Part shown: piece by piece, positions 1-8,008 of the stretch
Layout: each line of letters begins with the position of its first letter
Position numbering within the stretch: the first letter of the stretch is position 1
Source: Pseudomonas sp. 5P_3.1_Bac2
Lineage (GTDB): Bacteria; Pseudomonadota; Gammaproteobacteria; Pseudomonadales; Pseudomonadaceae
Direction: 5' to 3'
Assembly: GCF_025465995.1 (NCBI RefSeq)
Contig: NZ_JANLNY010000028.1
Coordinates: 1-64,000, forward strand
Length of the DNA stretch: 64,000 nucleotides
Position numbers and translations under genes: made by a program
Notes under the pieces: model-generated
What the model was told of the DNA's origin: nothing
Database searches by the model: none
Seen by the model: the letters and a program-made list of their open reading frames with translations, nothing else

Positions 1-547
1 CTCTGTCGCTTTTCCACTTCGAGTAAATTGCATCAGCCAATAGATTGGCTGTAGCACATTTTGCTCTGTACTCAAGAGAAGGGTATAGATCAAGTACGAC
101 TGATAGCTTTGATTTGTTAGAAATAAACATGGCTATCGCATATTTGACTAATTCCTCTGTATTGTGGCAGCTGTCAAATTTGGCTTGTGCGACTTCTTCT
201 GCATCAGGGGCGTCTAGCTTTGATAGTGCAATTGCGGCTTCTCCGCGAACCATCCAATCGGCGTCATCAAGGGCCTGCCTAACCCAAGGTAAGCTGTCAG
301 TGTCTAGGTAGCTCTCAATAGCCTCAAGACAAGCAAGCCTGATAAGTTCATCATTATCGTTTAAACGATCCCTTATGCAGCTTATTGTATCTTCATGTAC
401 TGGTAAGAGGCTTATATTTTCAATTGCCCGAAGTCTAACCTCCGAATCTTCGCCATTGGTCAGGTCAAGTAACATCGGCCTCTTTGATTCATCGAGTTCA
501 TCAATTGAGTCAATAAAGTCTAGCTGTTCGTCAGATGTATATTCCAT
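1..547 (-). CDS. HEAT-repeat protein, 3' end outside window
   Basis: Reading the minus strand from an ATG at 547 gives 182 uninterrupted codons that run off the left edge, so the C-terminus is missing. The protein is acidic and helical with repeating units of HEAT type, for example DSEVRLRAIENISLLP, DELIRLACLEAIESY and DWMVRGEAAIALSKL, spaced about 30-35 residues apart. HEAT repeats form alpha-solenoids that bind proteins or nucleic acids; this pattern alone gives no specific function. The DNA is clearly more A+T-rich than the genes after 1604, with many AAA, ATA and TTA codons, which suggests horizontal acquisition. No strong Shine-Dalgarno sequence is seen before the ATG, so the start is provisional. 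Confidence 0.75.
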   Translation of the reverse strand, partial: MEYTSDEQLDFIDSIDELDESKRPMLLDLTNGEDSEVRLRAIENISLLPVHEDTISCIRDRLNDNDELIRLACLEAIESYLDTDSLPWVRQALDDADWMVRGEAAIALSKLDAPDAEEVAQAKFDSCHNTEELVKYAIAMFISNKSKLSVVLDLYPSLEYRAKCATANLLADAIYSKWKSDR

Positions 548-562
548 AGTCGCACCGAGCAA

Positions 563-701
563 GTAGGGTGGACAACGCGAAGCTTGTCCACCATAAGCCG
601 AACATCCAACAATAACCGTTAACGCCTTATCACATAAAGCTGTAACAGGTATAACGCTCAAGCCGGGAACGGTGGATGGGTAAAGCGTCATCCACCCTAC
701 T
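563..701. repeat. Palindrome-ended interspersed repeat, copy 1
   Basis: A 139 bp unit begins with a hairpin (GGTGGACAA at 567-575 pairs with TTGTCCACC at 584-592) preceded by GTAG. It ends with a second hairpin (672-701) reading GGTGGATG...CATCCACCCTAC. The right end, reverse complemented, starts GTAGGGTGGAtgACGC and the left end starts GTAGGGTGGAcaACGC, so the unit has near-identical inverted termini, each itself a palindrome. That is the layout of a REPIN or MITE-like non-autonomous element. A second copy in the same orientation lies at 1447-1590. Assignment to a mobile family is inference. Confidence 0.7.
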
Positions 702-751
702 CGCTGTTTCGCGCGGCGAAAATATCCCGCCTAGAAAACTGGAAACTTAAT

Positions 752-1381
752 TCAATATATCTTTTCGTCAAACCCTTGATGCATAAACATAATTAACAAG
801 CCAAACATATCCAACCCTACTTCATCCGAATGCCTTGCCTGCTCCTCAAAACTTAAACCTGGCTGTTTGATGACCTTTCTAGTCTTGGGGTCTAGTACAC
901 TTTGGTAATATGGCGGCAGGGGGGACCAGCGAGTAGTTATATGATGCTGGTTGTTATTTATGCCTTCCAGCTTCCATTCCGCACCATCAAGGCCAATATT
1001 CCCAAAGGTTTCTGGTCGATTCCAGAAATCAGCGGCCCTCGAAAAGTTAATCAAATTATATATTTGATTATCTGAGACATGATAGGTTTCGTTTAACGTT
1101 AGCTTTTTATCAGTGACCGAGTATTTCTTTACTGTAAATTCCGGCTCTTTATCACCGTTTTTTAAAATAACCCTAAACACCATCGAATCATCGAAGCTTC
1201 TGGACCAATGCAAGCGGTAGGCTAGAAACTCACCACTGCCCGGTTCTTTATAACTGATCAGTTCTTTTTCATTAAAGTCATTTACTGTTATAGCGGCTGT
1301 CTCATTGACAATCGACTCACCTGCGATTGCGCTCACTCCGCAGAAACTAATAAAAAATATTGCAAATATTTTTAAAAACAC
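752..1381 (-). CDS. Secreted or periplasmic orphan protein, unknown function
   Basis: The product is 209 residues with an N-terminal signal peptide (KIFAIFFISFCGVSAIAGE, probable cleavage after AIA). The likely start is GTG at 1381, supported by GGAG seven bases upstream; the overlapping ATG at 1383 hits a stop after three codons. The mature part is mixed alpha/beta with a conserved-looking core GLDGAEWKLEG and TTRWSPLPPYY, followed by LDPKTRKVIKQPG. I recall similar DG-W-E/RWSP patterns in uncharacterised exported proteins but cannot name a family. Base composition is A+T-rich and unlike the genes from 1604 onward. It sits alone between two direct copies of the palindrome-ended repeat. Confidence 0.7.
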   Translation of the reverse strand: MFLKIFAIFFISFCGVSAIAGESIVNETAAITVNDFNEKELISYKEPGSGEFLAYRLHWSRSFDDSMVFRVILKNGDKEPEFTVKKYSVTDKKLTLNETYHVSDNQIYNLINFSRAADFWNRPETFGNIGLDGAEWKLEGINNNQHHITTRWSPLPPYYQSVLDPKTRKVIKQPGLSFEEQARHSDEVGLDMFGLLIMFMHQGFDEKIY

Positions 1382-1446
1382 ATTAACGCTCCAATTTATG
1401 GTCGTACATTATCTAATGGCACGGTAAACCCTGGTCGTCCCAGCAA

Positions 1447-1590
1447 GTAGGGCGGACAACGCGAAGCTTGTTCACCATAAACCGAACATTGCGCCGAAGA
1501 TGGGAACTCGTTCTCGCATAACCCTGTAACGGGTATAAACAAGAAGCACACGCCGGCAAACGGTGGATGGATAAATCTTTATCCACCCAC
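1447..1590. repeat. Palindrome-ended interspersed repeat, copy 2
   Basis: A diverged second copy of the unit at 563-701, in the same orientation, about 144 bp. It opens with GTAGGGCGGACAACGCGAAG, identical to copy 1 over those bases except for one change, and shares the downstream CCATAARCCGAACAT. The middle is more diverged. It closes with GGTGGATGGATAAA...TTTATCCACCCAC (1562-1590), again a hairpin. The bases just left of both copies read GCAA. Together with copy 1 it brackets the orphan gene at 752-1381. The remaining intergenic sequence up to 1603 shows nothing else. Confidence 0.65.
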
Positions 1591-1603
1591 TTTGAATATC
1601 GGC

Positions 1604-3337
1604 TTATTCGTGGCTGGCTGGCAGTTGTCTGGCGCGTTCGGTGGTGGTGGGGTCGAGGCTGTGCAGGGCGTGGTATTGGCTGACGAAGACGTGGCCGCCG
1701 AAGCTGTCGAGGAAGTTGCTGCGGCGCAGGCGGTCCATCACCGGGCCTTTGACTTCGGCCAGATGCAGTTGCACGCCGGCGCTGTGCAGGCGTTCGCTGA
1801 TGGCCTCGAGGGTGTCCAAGGCGCTGGCGTCGATCAGGTTGACGCCGGAGCACATCAACACCAGATGCCGCGCTTGCGGGCGGCTGGCGAGCAGTTCCGC
1901 GATGCGCCCTTCTAGATAACGGGCATTGGGGAAATACAGGCTCTCATCGATGCGTATCGACAGCACGCTGTCGCTCTGCACCGTGGTAAAGCGCTCGATA
2001 TTGCGAAAGTGCTCGCTGCCCGGCAGTTGCCCAAGCACCGCCATATGGGGACGACTGGTGCGCCACAGGAACAGCAGCAGCGACAAGCCCACACCGAGCA
2101 GAATGCCCGCCTCCACCCCATGCAACAGCACACCGAGCAGGGTCGCCAACTGCGCGGCGCCTTCTTGTCGCGAATAGCGCCAGGTGCGGCGCAAGGTCCG
2201 CAGATCCACCAGGCCCAACACCGCCACCACAATGCTCGCGGCCAGCACCGCCTGCGGCAGATGCTCCAACAGCGGAGCTAAACCAAGCACCGCTGCGAGC
2301 ATCAACAGCGCGGCAAACACCCCGACCAAAGGCGTGGCCACGCTGCTTTGCAGGGCCAGGGCCGAGCGGGAAAAACTCGCTGCCACCGGCATGCCGCCTG
2401 AGCACGCGGCGGCGATATTGGCGGCGCCTTGGCCGAGCATTTCCAGGTCAGGATTAATGCTCTGGCGCTTACGCATGGCCAGGCTTTGGGCAATGGATAC
2501 TGACTCGATAAAACCGACCAAGGCGATCAGCAGCGCTGCCGGTAAAAGCGTCAGCACTAAGGGCAGCTCCAAGCTGGGTATAAGCAGCGGCGGCAGGCTG
2601 GCTTCGACCTCACCGACCACCTTCACCCCATAGCTTTCCAGCTGCAGCAGCGCGCCCAGCAGCATGGCCAGCAGTATCACCATCAACGCACTGAACTGCC
2701 GCGCTCGCGCCGCCAGCGTGGCCGGCACACCGAGCCAATGCAGATTGCGCAGCAGCACCAGCAAGGCCAGGCTCACCCCAGCCAAGATCAAGGTAGGCTG
2801 ATGCACTTGTCCAAGCTGGGCATACAGCCCCGGCAGCACCTGCAACAGACTCAGGCCGTCGACCGAGACACCGAGCAGATATTTGATTTGGCTCACGGCT
2901 ATCAGCAGAGCGGAGCCGCTGACAAAACCGGAAATCACCGGATGGCTTAAAAAGTTGGCGATAAAGCCCAGGCGCAGCAGGCCCATGACTAACAGCAGCG
3001 TGCCGACTAACAGGGTCAAGGTGGTGGCGGCTTGCAGGTAAGCGGCGCTGCCCGCAGTGGCCACCGGCGCCAGCGCGGCCGCCGTCATCAGCGACAGCAC
3101 CGCCACCGGGCCAAACGACAAAGCCACGCCTGGGCTATTGCCGATCAAGGCATACACCAGCAGCGGCAAAATACTCGCAAACAGCCCGGCCACCGCGGGC
3201 AAGCCCGCCAACTGCGCATAAGCCAGAGCCTGTGGCACCAGCAATAAGCTGACCAAACTGGCGGCCAATAAATCGCGCCCGGCCAGGCTCAAGCTGTAAT
3301 GACGCAGGGTGCTGAGCAGCGGCCATTTAGAGAACAT
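1604..3337 (-). CDS. SulP-family anion transporter with STAS domain
   Basis: A 577-residue inner-membrane protein with the SulP layout. The N-terminal cytoplasmic start leads into the signature region LLVPQALAYAQLAGLP (about 33-48) and then 10-14 hydrophobic segments up to about residue 415. A C-terminal cytoplasmic STAS domain follows (about 430-555; LYFPNARYLEGRIAEL, NLIDASALDTLE). SulP proteins carry sulfate, bicarbonate or other anions; the substrate cannot be read from sequence. Its ATG overlaps the last 11 bases of the upstream metallo-beta-lactamase-fold gene, so the two are almost certainly cotranscribed and translationally coupled. A link to sulfur oxidation products is inferred from that partner. 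Confidence 0.9.
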   Translation of the reverse strand: MFSKWPLLSTLRHYSLSLAGRDLLAASLVSLLLVPQALAYAQLAGLPAVAGLFASILPLLVYALIGNSPGVALSFGPVAVLSLMTAAALAPVATAGSAAYLQAATTLTLLVGTLLLVMGLLRLGFIANFLSHPVISGFVSGSALLIAVSQIKYLLGVSVDGLSLLQVLPGLYAQLGQVHQPTLILAGVSLALLVLLRNLHWLGVPATLAARARQFSALMVILLAMLLGALLQLESYGVKVVGEVEASLPPLLIPSLELPLVLTLLPAALLIALVGFIESVSIAQSLAMRKRQSINPDLEMLGQGAANIAAACSGGMPVAASFSRSALALQSSVATPLVGVFAALLMLAAVLGLAPLLEHLPQAVLAASIVVAVLGLVDLRTLRRTWRYSRQEGAAQLATLLGVLLHGVEAGILLGVGLSLLLFLWRTSRPHMAVLGQLPGSEHFRNIERFTTVQSDSVLSIRIDESLYFPNARYLEGRIAELLASRPQARHLVLMCSGVNLIDASALDTLEAISERLHSAGVQLHLAEVKGPVMDRLRRSNFLDSFGGHVFVSQYHALHSLDPTTTERARQLPASHE

Positions 3338-4190
3338 TCAGGGGAACCTTGAGATAGTGCACGCCGTTGTCTTCCGCCGGCGGCAGATGACCGGCACGCA
3401 TATTCACCTGCACCGCCGGCAGCAGCAAGGCGGGCATGGCGAGCCCGGCGTCGCGCTCCTCGCGCATGGCGACAAAGGCGTCTTCGCTGATGCCCTGATG
3501 CACATGCACGTTGCCCGCAAGCTGCTCGGCCACGCTGGTTTGGTACTGATGCTGCTCCCGGCCTGGGCCCAGGTAGTCATGGCACATAAACAGCTGGGTA
3601 TGCTCGGGCAATTTAAACAGCCGGGCAATCGAGCGATACAACGTGCGTGCATCGCCGCCGGGGAAGTCACAGCGCGCGGTGCCGTAGTCCGGCATAAACA
3701 GGGTGTCGCCGATAAAGGCCGCCGTGCCAACCAGGTAGGTCATGCACGCGGGGGTATGCCCTGGCGTGTGCAGGGCCTGCGCCGCCAAGGTACCGATCTG
3801 AAAGCGCTCGCCATCGACAAACAAATGCTCGAACTGCCGGCCATCGACGGCAAACTCGCTCCCGGCATTAAACAGCTTGGCGAAGCGCCGCTGTACCTGC
3901 GTGATCTGCGCACCGATCGCCATACAACCGCCCAGCGCGGCCTTGATATAGGCCGCCGCGGATAGGTGGTCGGCATGCACATGGGTTTCCAACAACCATT
4001 GCACGCGCAGGCCTTGCTCACGCACATAGGCGATCAGCTGGTCGGCGCCCCGGTACTGAATGCGTCCGGCGGCAGCGTCGTAATCCAAAACCGGATCGAT
4101 AATGGCGCACTGCGCCGTGCTGGGGTCGCTGACCACATAGCTGTAGCTCGAAGTGGCGCTGTCAAAAAAAGCCTGGATCGACGCTGACAT
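3327..4190 (-). CDS. Metallo-beta-lactamase-fold hydrolase, persulfide dioxygenase-like
   Basis: A 287-residue protein of the glyoxalase II / ETHE1 type. The metal motif THVHADH is near residue 70, followed by HTPGHTPACM and GDTLFMPDYGTARCDFPGG, with MCHDYLGPG later. The D-x-G-x-A-R-C-D-F pattern is typical of persulfide dioxygenase-like members rather than glyoxalase II. These iron enzymes oxidise glutathione persulfide to sulfite. I chose the ATG at 4190 (MSASIQAFFD) because AGGGAG lies four bases upstream; a longer frame from 4253 adds an Arg-rich, unlikely extension. It overlaps the SulP gene by 11 bases, suggesting transport of sulfite, sulfate or thiosulfate together with persulfide oxidation. 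Confidence 0.85.
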   Translation of the reverse strand: MSASIQAFFDSATSSYSYVVSDPSTAQCAIIDPVLDYDAAAGRIQYRGADQLIAYVREQGLRVQWLLETHVHADHLSAAAYIKAALGGCMAIGAQITQVQRRFAKLFNAGSEFAVDGRQFEHLFVDGERFQIGTLAAQALHTPGHTPACMTYLVGTAAFIGDTLFMPDYGTARCDFPGGDARTLYRSIARLFKLPEHTQLFMCHDYLGPGREQHQYQTSVAEQLAGNVHVHQGISEDAFVAMREERDAGLAMPALLLPAVQVNMRAGHLPPAEDNGVHYLKVPLNVL

Positions 4191-4298
4191 AGGGCTCCCT
4201 GCCGCACTGGCGGACTTTGTTCGACGCCGGCGGCGCCATGCTGCAGCGTGCATCGGACTGACTGCGCGGGCAAGACCGAAAGCCCAGCCCTGAGCGCA

Positions 4299-4322
4299 AA
4301 AACCCGCCGAGCGGCGGGTTTT
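4299..4322 (-). terminator. Rho-independent terminator after desA
   Basis: CCCGCC (4303-4308) pairs with GGCGGG (4313-4318) around a GAGC loop, flanked by AAAA and TTTT, giving a ten-base-pair stem with a T run on the minus strand. It lies 19 bases past the desA stop and separates desA from the metallo-beta-lactamase/SulP pair. Confidence 0.85.
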
Positions 4323-4340
4323 GGGATCGGGGGGAAACCC

Positions 4341-5528
4341 TTAGAGCGCTGGCGCCGGGCGCAGCGAGTAGGTCTTAAGCTGCTCGGCAAAGTCGCGCAG
4401 GGCGTGGATGCCACTGGCTTCGGCCTCGCTGACCCACTGCTTGATCGCCTCCAGCATATCGTGGCCGTTGGCGCTGGTTTTCGCCCAGATATGCTGCAAG
4501 GCCAGGCGTTTTTCATAGATCACTTGCAGCGCTTGGCTCTGCTCCAGCATGCGTTGGATACGCGCCTGATGGCCCGGATGGAGCAAGCTGGTTTCGCGCG
4601 ACAACAAGCGCTTAGCACGGTGGAAATGATGGCGCAGCGAGTGATCGGTTTTGCTCAACTCCTGCTTCACCAGCGGCGCGATCACCAACTTGCGGTACTG
4701 CGCCATGATCTGGAAGCGGTTGTTGAGGATCGCCATGGCGGTGTCCATATCCAGGTTGCGCTTGTCCTTAACCCGATGGGCAATCGGCGCGACGCGCTGC
4801 ACCTTGGCCAGGCCGCAGTAGCTGAAGAGCTTGATCCACAGCCAGCCCATATCGAACTCCCATTTACGCACCGACAACTTGGCCGAGTTGGGATAGGTAT
4901 GGTGATTGTTATGCAGCTCTTCGCCGCCAATCAGGATGCCCCAAGGCACCAGGTTAGTGGCCGCATCACGGCATTCAAAGTTGCGATAGCCCACCGCATG
5001 GCCGAGGCCATTGACTACGCCTGCGGCCCATAGCGGGATCCACATCATCTGCACGGCCCACACGCTGATGCCGATCACGCCGAACAGGCACAGATCGATC
5101 ACCGCCATCAGGGTCACACCCAGCATTTTGTAGCGCGAGTAGAGGTTGCGCTCGATCCAATCGTCCGGGCAGTTTTTGCCGTAGATCCGCAGAGTTTCTG
5201 GGTTCTGCGCCTCTTCGCGATAGAGCTCCGCACCTTTGCGCAGCACCGTCGCCAAACCCTTGATCACCGGGCTGTGCGGGTCATCGACGGTTTCGCATTT
5301 AGCGTGGTGCTTGCGGTGGATTGCGGTCCACTCGCGGGTGTTCTGCGCCGTGGTCAGCCACAGCCAGAAGCGAAAGAAGTGCTTGAGTGCGGGGTGCAAT
5401 TCCAGCGCGCGGTGCGCCGAGTAGCGGTGCAGATACACGGTGACGCTAACAATGGTGACGTGGGTCATCAGCAGCGTAACCCCGATCAGTTGCCAGGGTG
5501 AAAGATCAAGAAAACCGTTGTACCACAT
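4341..5528 (-). CDS. desA: Acyl-lipid/acyl-CoA delta-9 fatty acid desaturase
   Basis: A 395-residue integral-membrane di-iron desaturase. The three histidine boxes are visible: HRYSAHRALE (about 34-43), HRKHHAK (about 70-76) and HNNHHTYPNS (about 201-210), with hydrophobic pairs between them (WQLIGVTLLMTHVTIVSVTV; LMAVIDLCLFGVIGISVWAV). It inserts a double bond into membrane phospholipid acyl chains. The C-terminal ~120 residues are a helical extension. In P. aeruginosa the desA gene is next to a 760-residue PAS-GGDEF-EAL gene; the same neighbour is present here, divergent across 171 bp, which supports the assignment. Confidence 0.9.
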   Translation of the reverse strand: MWYNGFLDLSPWQLIGVTLLMTHVTIVSVTVYLHRYSAHRALELHPALKHFFRFWLWLTTAQNTREWTAIHRKHHAKCETVDDPHSPVIKGLATVLRKGAELYREEAQNPETLRIYGKNCPDDWIERNLYSRYKMLGVTLMAVIDLCLFGVIGISVWAVQMMWIPLWAAGVVNGLGHAVGYRNFECRDAATNLVPWGILIGGEELHNNHHTYPNSAKLSVRKWEFDMGWLWIKLFSYCGLAKVQRVAPIAHRVKDKRNLDMDTAMAILNNRFQIMAQYRKLVIAPLVKQELSKTDHSLRHHFHRAKRLLSRETSLLHPGHQARIQRMLEQSQALQVIYEKRLALQHIWAKTSANGHDMLEAIKQWVSEAEASGIHALRDFAEQLKTYSLRPAPAL

Positions 5529-5699
5529 GAATAATTAATTCCGAATCAGCAGACGAGGCGTCTATGCATTGTGCAATGGGGACCGTTTGGCATTATCCCT
5601 AAGCCGAAATAAAAAGACAGTTACACCTTGTTGATGAGTGCTGTTACTCGTCGCAAGACTTATACTTGCGTGCCAAATACCATCTGAAGATTCCAATTA

Positions 5700-7982
5700 A
5701 TGCCCCTGCTATCTAAAGCCTGGCGCATGATCCTGAGCTATATCGTGATCGCCAGTCTCTGGGTTTTCTTCAGCGACGGAATGCTAAACGCTCTGGGCCT
5801 AACAAGTGCCCAACAAGAACAGTTGCAGTTGTTCAAAGGCCTGAGTTTTATTCTGGTCACGGCAGCCTTGCTGTTCCTGTTGGTACGCAATTATCAGCGG
5901 ATCAACCGGCGTGCCACCGAGGCCCTGCTGCGCAGTGAAAAACGCCTGCGCAACGCCCTCGAAGCCGCTGAAGACGGCATGTGGGACTGGCACTTAAGCT
6001 CGCAAATTCTCTATTGCTCGCAAGGCTACGCGGCCTTGCTCGGGATGACCCAGGCTCCGCCCCAGGCCGAGGCCGATTACTGGCTGCAACGAGTGCATCC
6101 GGATGATCGGGAAAACCTCGAACGCGAGTTGAACAAGTGCATCGCTAATCGCGACACGGCGCCGTTTCAGCGCAGCTTCAGGCAGTTGCACACCAATGGG
6201 CAGTACCGCTTGATTCAATTTCGCGGGCGTTTATTGCTGGATACAAAACAGCGCCCGGAACGTTTGCTCGGCACCGCCAGCGATGTCACGCAGCGGCGTA
6301 AAGACGAAGAAAGCCTGCGTATGTCGGCGGTGGTCTTCGATACCACCCAGGAGGGCGTACTGGTCACCGGCGTGGATAAGCGCATCGTCCACTGCAACCC
6401 GGCGTTTATCCGCATCACCGGTTACAGCATGGCGGAAATCCTCGGCCAGTCGCCGAGCATGCTCAAGTCGGGGCGCCATGATAAGAGCTTCTACCAAGCG
6501 ATCTGGAGCAGCGTCAACGCCTCCGGCACCTGGAGCGGTGAGATTTGGAACCGGCGCAAAAGCGGCGAAATTTATCCACAGTGGCAATGCATCCGGGTGA
6601 TTTACGGCGAGCATGGCGAGATCACCCACTATGTCGCGGTGTTCTCCGATATCAGCTTGCTCAAACGTTCGCAGCGCGAGCTGGACTATCTGGCGCACTA
6701 CGACCCGCTGAGCAACCTGCCTAACCGCCTGCTGTTTACCGAGCGTGTCGAACACGCGCTCAAACTGGCCCATAGCGAGCAGCGCAACGGCGCCGTGTTG
6801 CTGATCGATCTGGATCATTTCAAGCACATCAATGAAAGCCTCGGCCACGACATCGGCGACTTGCTGCTCAAGGATGTGGCCGAGCGCCTCAACCAGCAGT
6901 TAGCCCCACGCATGACCCTGGCGCGCTTGGGCGGTGATGAATTCGGCCTGCTCTATGAAACCTGCAGTAACGCCGAACAGGCCGCCGTGCAGGCACAGCA
7001 TCTGCTCAACTGCCTGGCACAGCCCTATCAGGTGGCGGGCCGGGAGCTGTTTGTCACCGCCAGCATTGGCATAAGCCTGTTTCCGGATGACATCTGTGAT
7101 GCCAGCCAAATCCTGCGCAATGCCGACTCGGCCCTGTTCAAAGCGAAGAATAGCGGGCGGGAAAACTACGCCTTCTACACCCAGGAGCTGACCGAGCACG
7201 CGCGCCAGCACGTTGAGCTGGCCAGTGCCCTGCGCTACGCCTTGGACAACCAACAACTGCGCGTTTACTACCAGCCGCTGCTGTGCCTCAAGCGCGAGCA
7301 GGTGATTGGCGTCGAGGCCCTGGTGCGTTGGCAGCACCCCACACGCGGCCTGGTGCCGCCGGGGGAATTTATTCCGATTGCCGAAGAAACCGGACTGATC
7401 GCCGCCATCGACGCTTGGGTCTTGGAACAGGCCTGCCGACAGATGGTGTTGTGGCGCGATCAAGCTAATGGCTTGCTGTTTGTCGCAGTCAACGTGTCGA
7501 GCCGTTTGTTTGGACGTGGCGAGCTGGATCAGCGGGTCGCCCAGGTGCTGCAAGACACCGGCTTAGACCCGGCGTTCCTGGAGCTGGAAATCACCGAAAG
7601 CGCGGTAATGGATAACCCTAAGGCAGCCCAAGCCTTGTTGGAGCGTTTGCGCGATTTAGGCATACGTTTAGCCATCGATGACTTCGGCACCGGTTACAGT
7701 TCGCTGGCGCGCCTCAAGCGTTTGCCGGTGCACAAGCTGAAACTGGATCAGAGCTTCGTCAACGGCCTGCCCCACGACCACGACGATGTGGCCATCACCC
7801 GTTCGGTGGTTGCCCTCGGCCACAGCCTGGGCCTGACGGTATTGGCCGAGGGGGTGGAGCACGCGGAACAAGCCGAACTGCTCAAGCAACTTGGCTGTGA
7901 TTTGGTTCAAGGTTACTTCTATGGACGGCCAGTACCGGCCGAGCACTTGCAGTTAACGCATATGGTTGACGTCCATCCCTAA
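5700..7982 (+). CDS. Membrane PAS-PAS-GGDEF-EAL c-di-GMP enzyme, PipA-like
   Basis: A 760-residue protein. Two hydrophobic segments (about 10-27 and 48-65) anchor it. PAS 1 spans about 80-205 (AAEDGMWDWHLSSQILY) and PAS 2 about 215-330 (NPAFIRITGYSMAEILGQ). GGDEF is intact (LARLGGDEFGLL, about 410) but lacks the RxxD inhibitory site five residues upstream. EAL is intact (VEALVRW about 538; LEITES; AIDDFGTGYSSLARL; LAEGVE). Length, domains and the divergent desA neighbour match P. aeruginosa PA0285 (PipA), described as a phosphodiesterase. Net activity cannot be decided from sequence. The stop lies 26 bases before the kinase gene, so it probably heads the following operon. Confidence 0.9.
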   Translation: MPLLSKAWRMILSYIVIASLWVFFSDGMLNALGLTSAQQEQLQLFKGLSFILVTAALLFLLVRNYQRINRRATEALLRSEKRLRNALEAAEDGMWDWHLSSQILYCSQGYAALLGMTQAPPQAEADYWLQRVHPDDRENLERELNKCIANRDTAPFQRSFRQLHTNGQYRLIQFRGRLLLDTKQRPERLLGTASDVTQRRKDEESLRMSAVVFDTTQEGVLVTGVDKRIVHCNPAFIRITGYSMAEILGQSPSMLKSGRHDKSFYQAIWSSVNASGTWSGEIWNRRKSGEIYPQWQCIRVIYGEHGEITHYVAVFSDISLLKRSQRELDYLAHYDPLSNLPNRLLFTERVEHALKLAHSEQRNGAVLLIDLDHFKHINESLGHDIGDLLLKDVAERLNQQLAPRMTLARLGGDEFGLLYETCSNAEQAAVQAQHLLNCLAQPYQVAGRELFVTASIGISLFPDDICDASQILRNADSALFKAKNSGRENYAFYTQELTEHARQHVELASALRYALDNQQLRVYYQPLLCLKREQVIGVEALVRWQHPTRGLVPPGEFIPIAEETGLIAAIDAWVLEQACRQMVLWRDQANGLLFVAVNVSSRLFGRGELDQRVAQVLQDTGLDPAFLELEITESAVMDNPKAAQALLERLRDLGIRLAIDDFGTGYSSLARLKRLPVHKLKLDQSFVNGLPHDHDDVAITRSVVALGHSLGLTVLAEGVEHAEQAELLKQLGCDLVQGYFYGRPVPAEHLQLTHMVDVHP

Positions 7983-8008
7983 CCCCAGTGTCACTCAGAG
8001 GCGAACCG

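Noticed and set aside
563..1590. CRISPR array
   Set aside because: There are only two repeat units, about 880 bases apart, with palindromic ends and a gene between them; no short regularly spaced repeats.
1413..1915. Short frames on both strands across the second repeat and the end of the SulP gene
   Set aside because: They read through the repeat and out of frame through the STAS domain; compositions are Arg/Gln/Pro-biased shadows.
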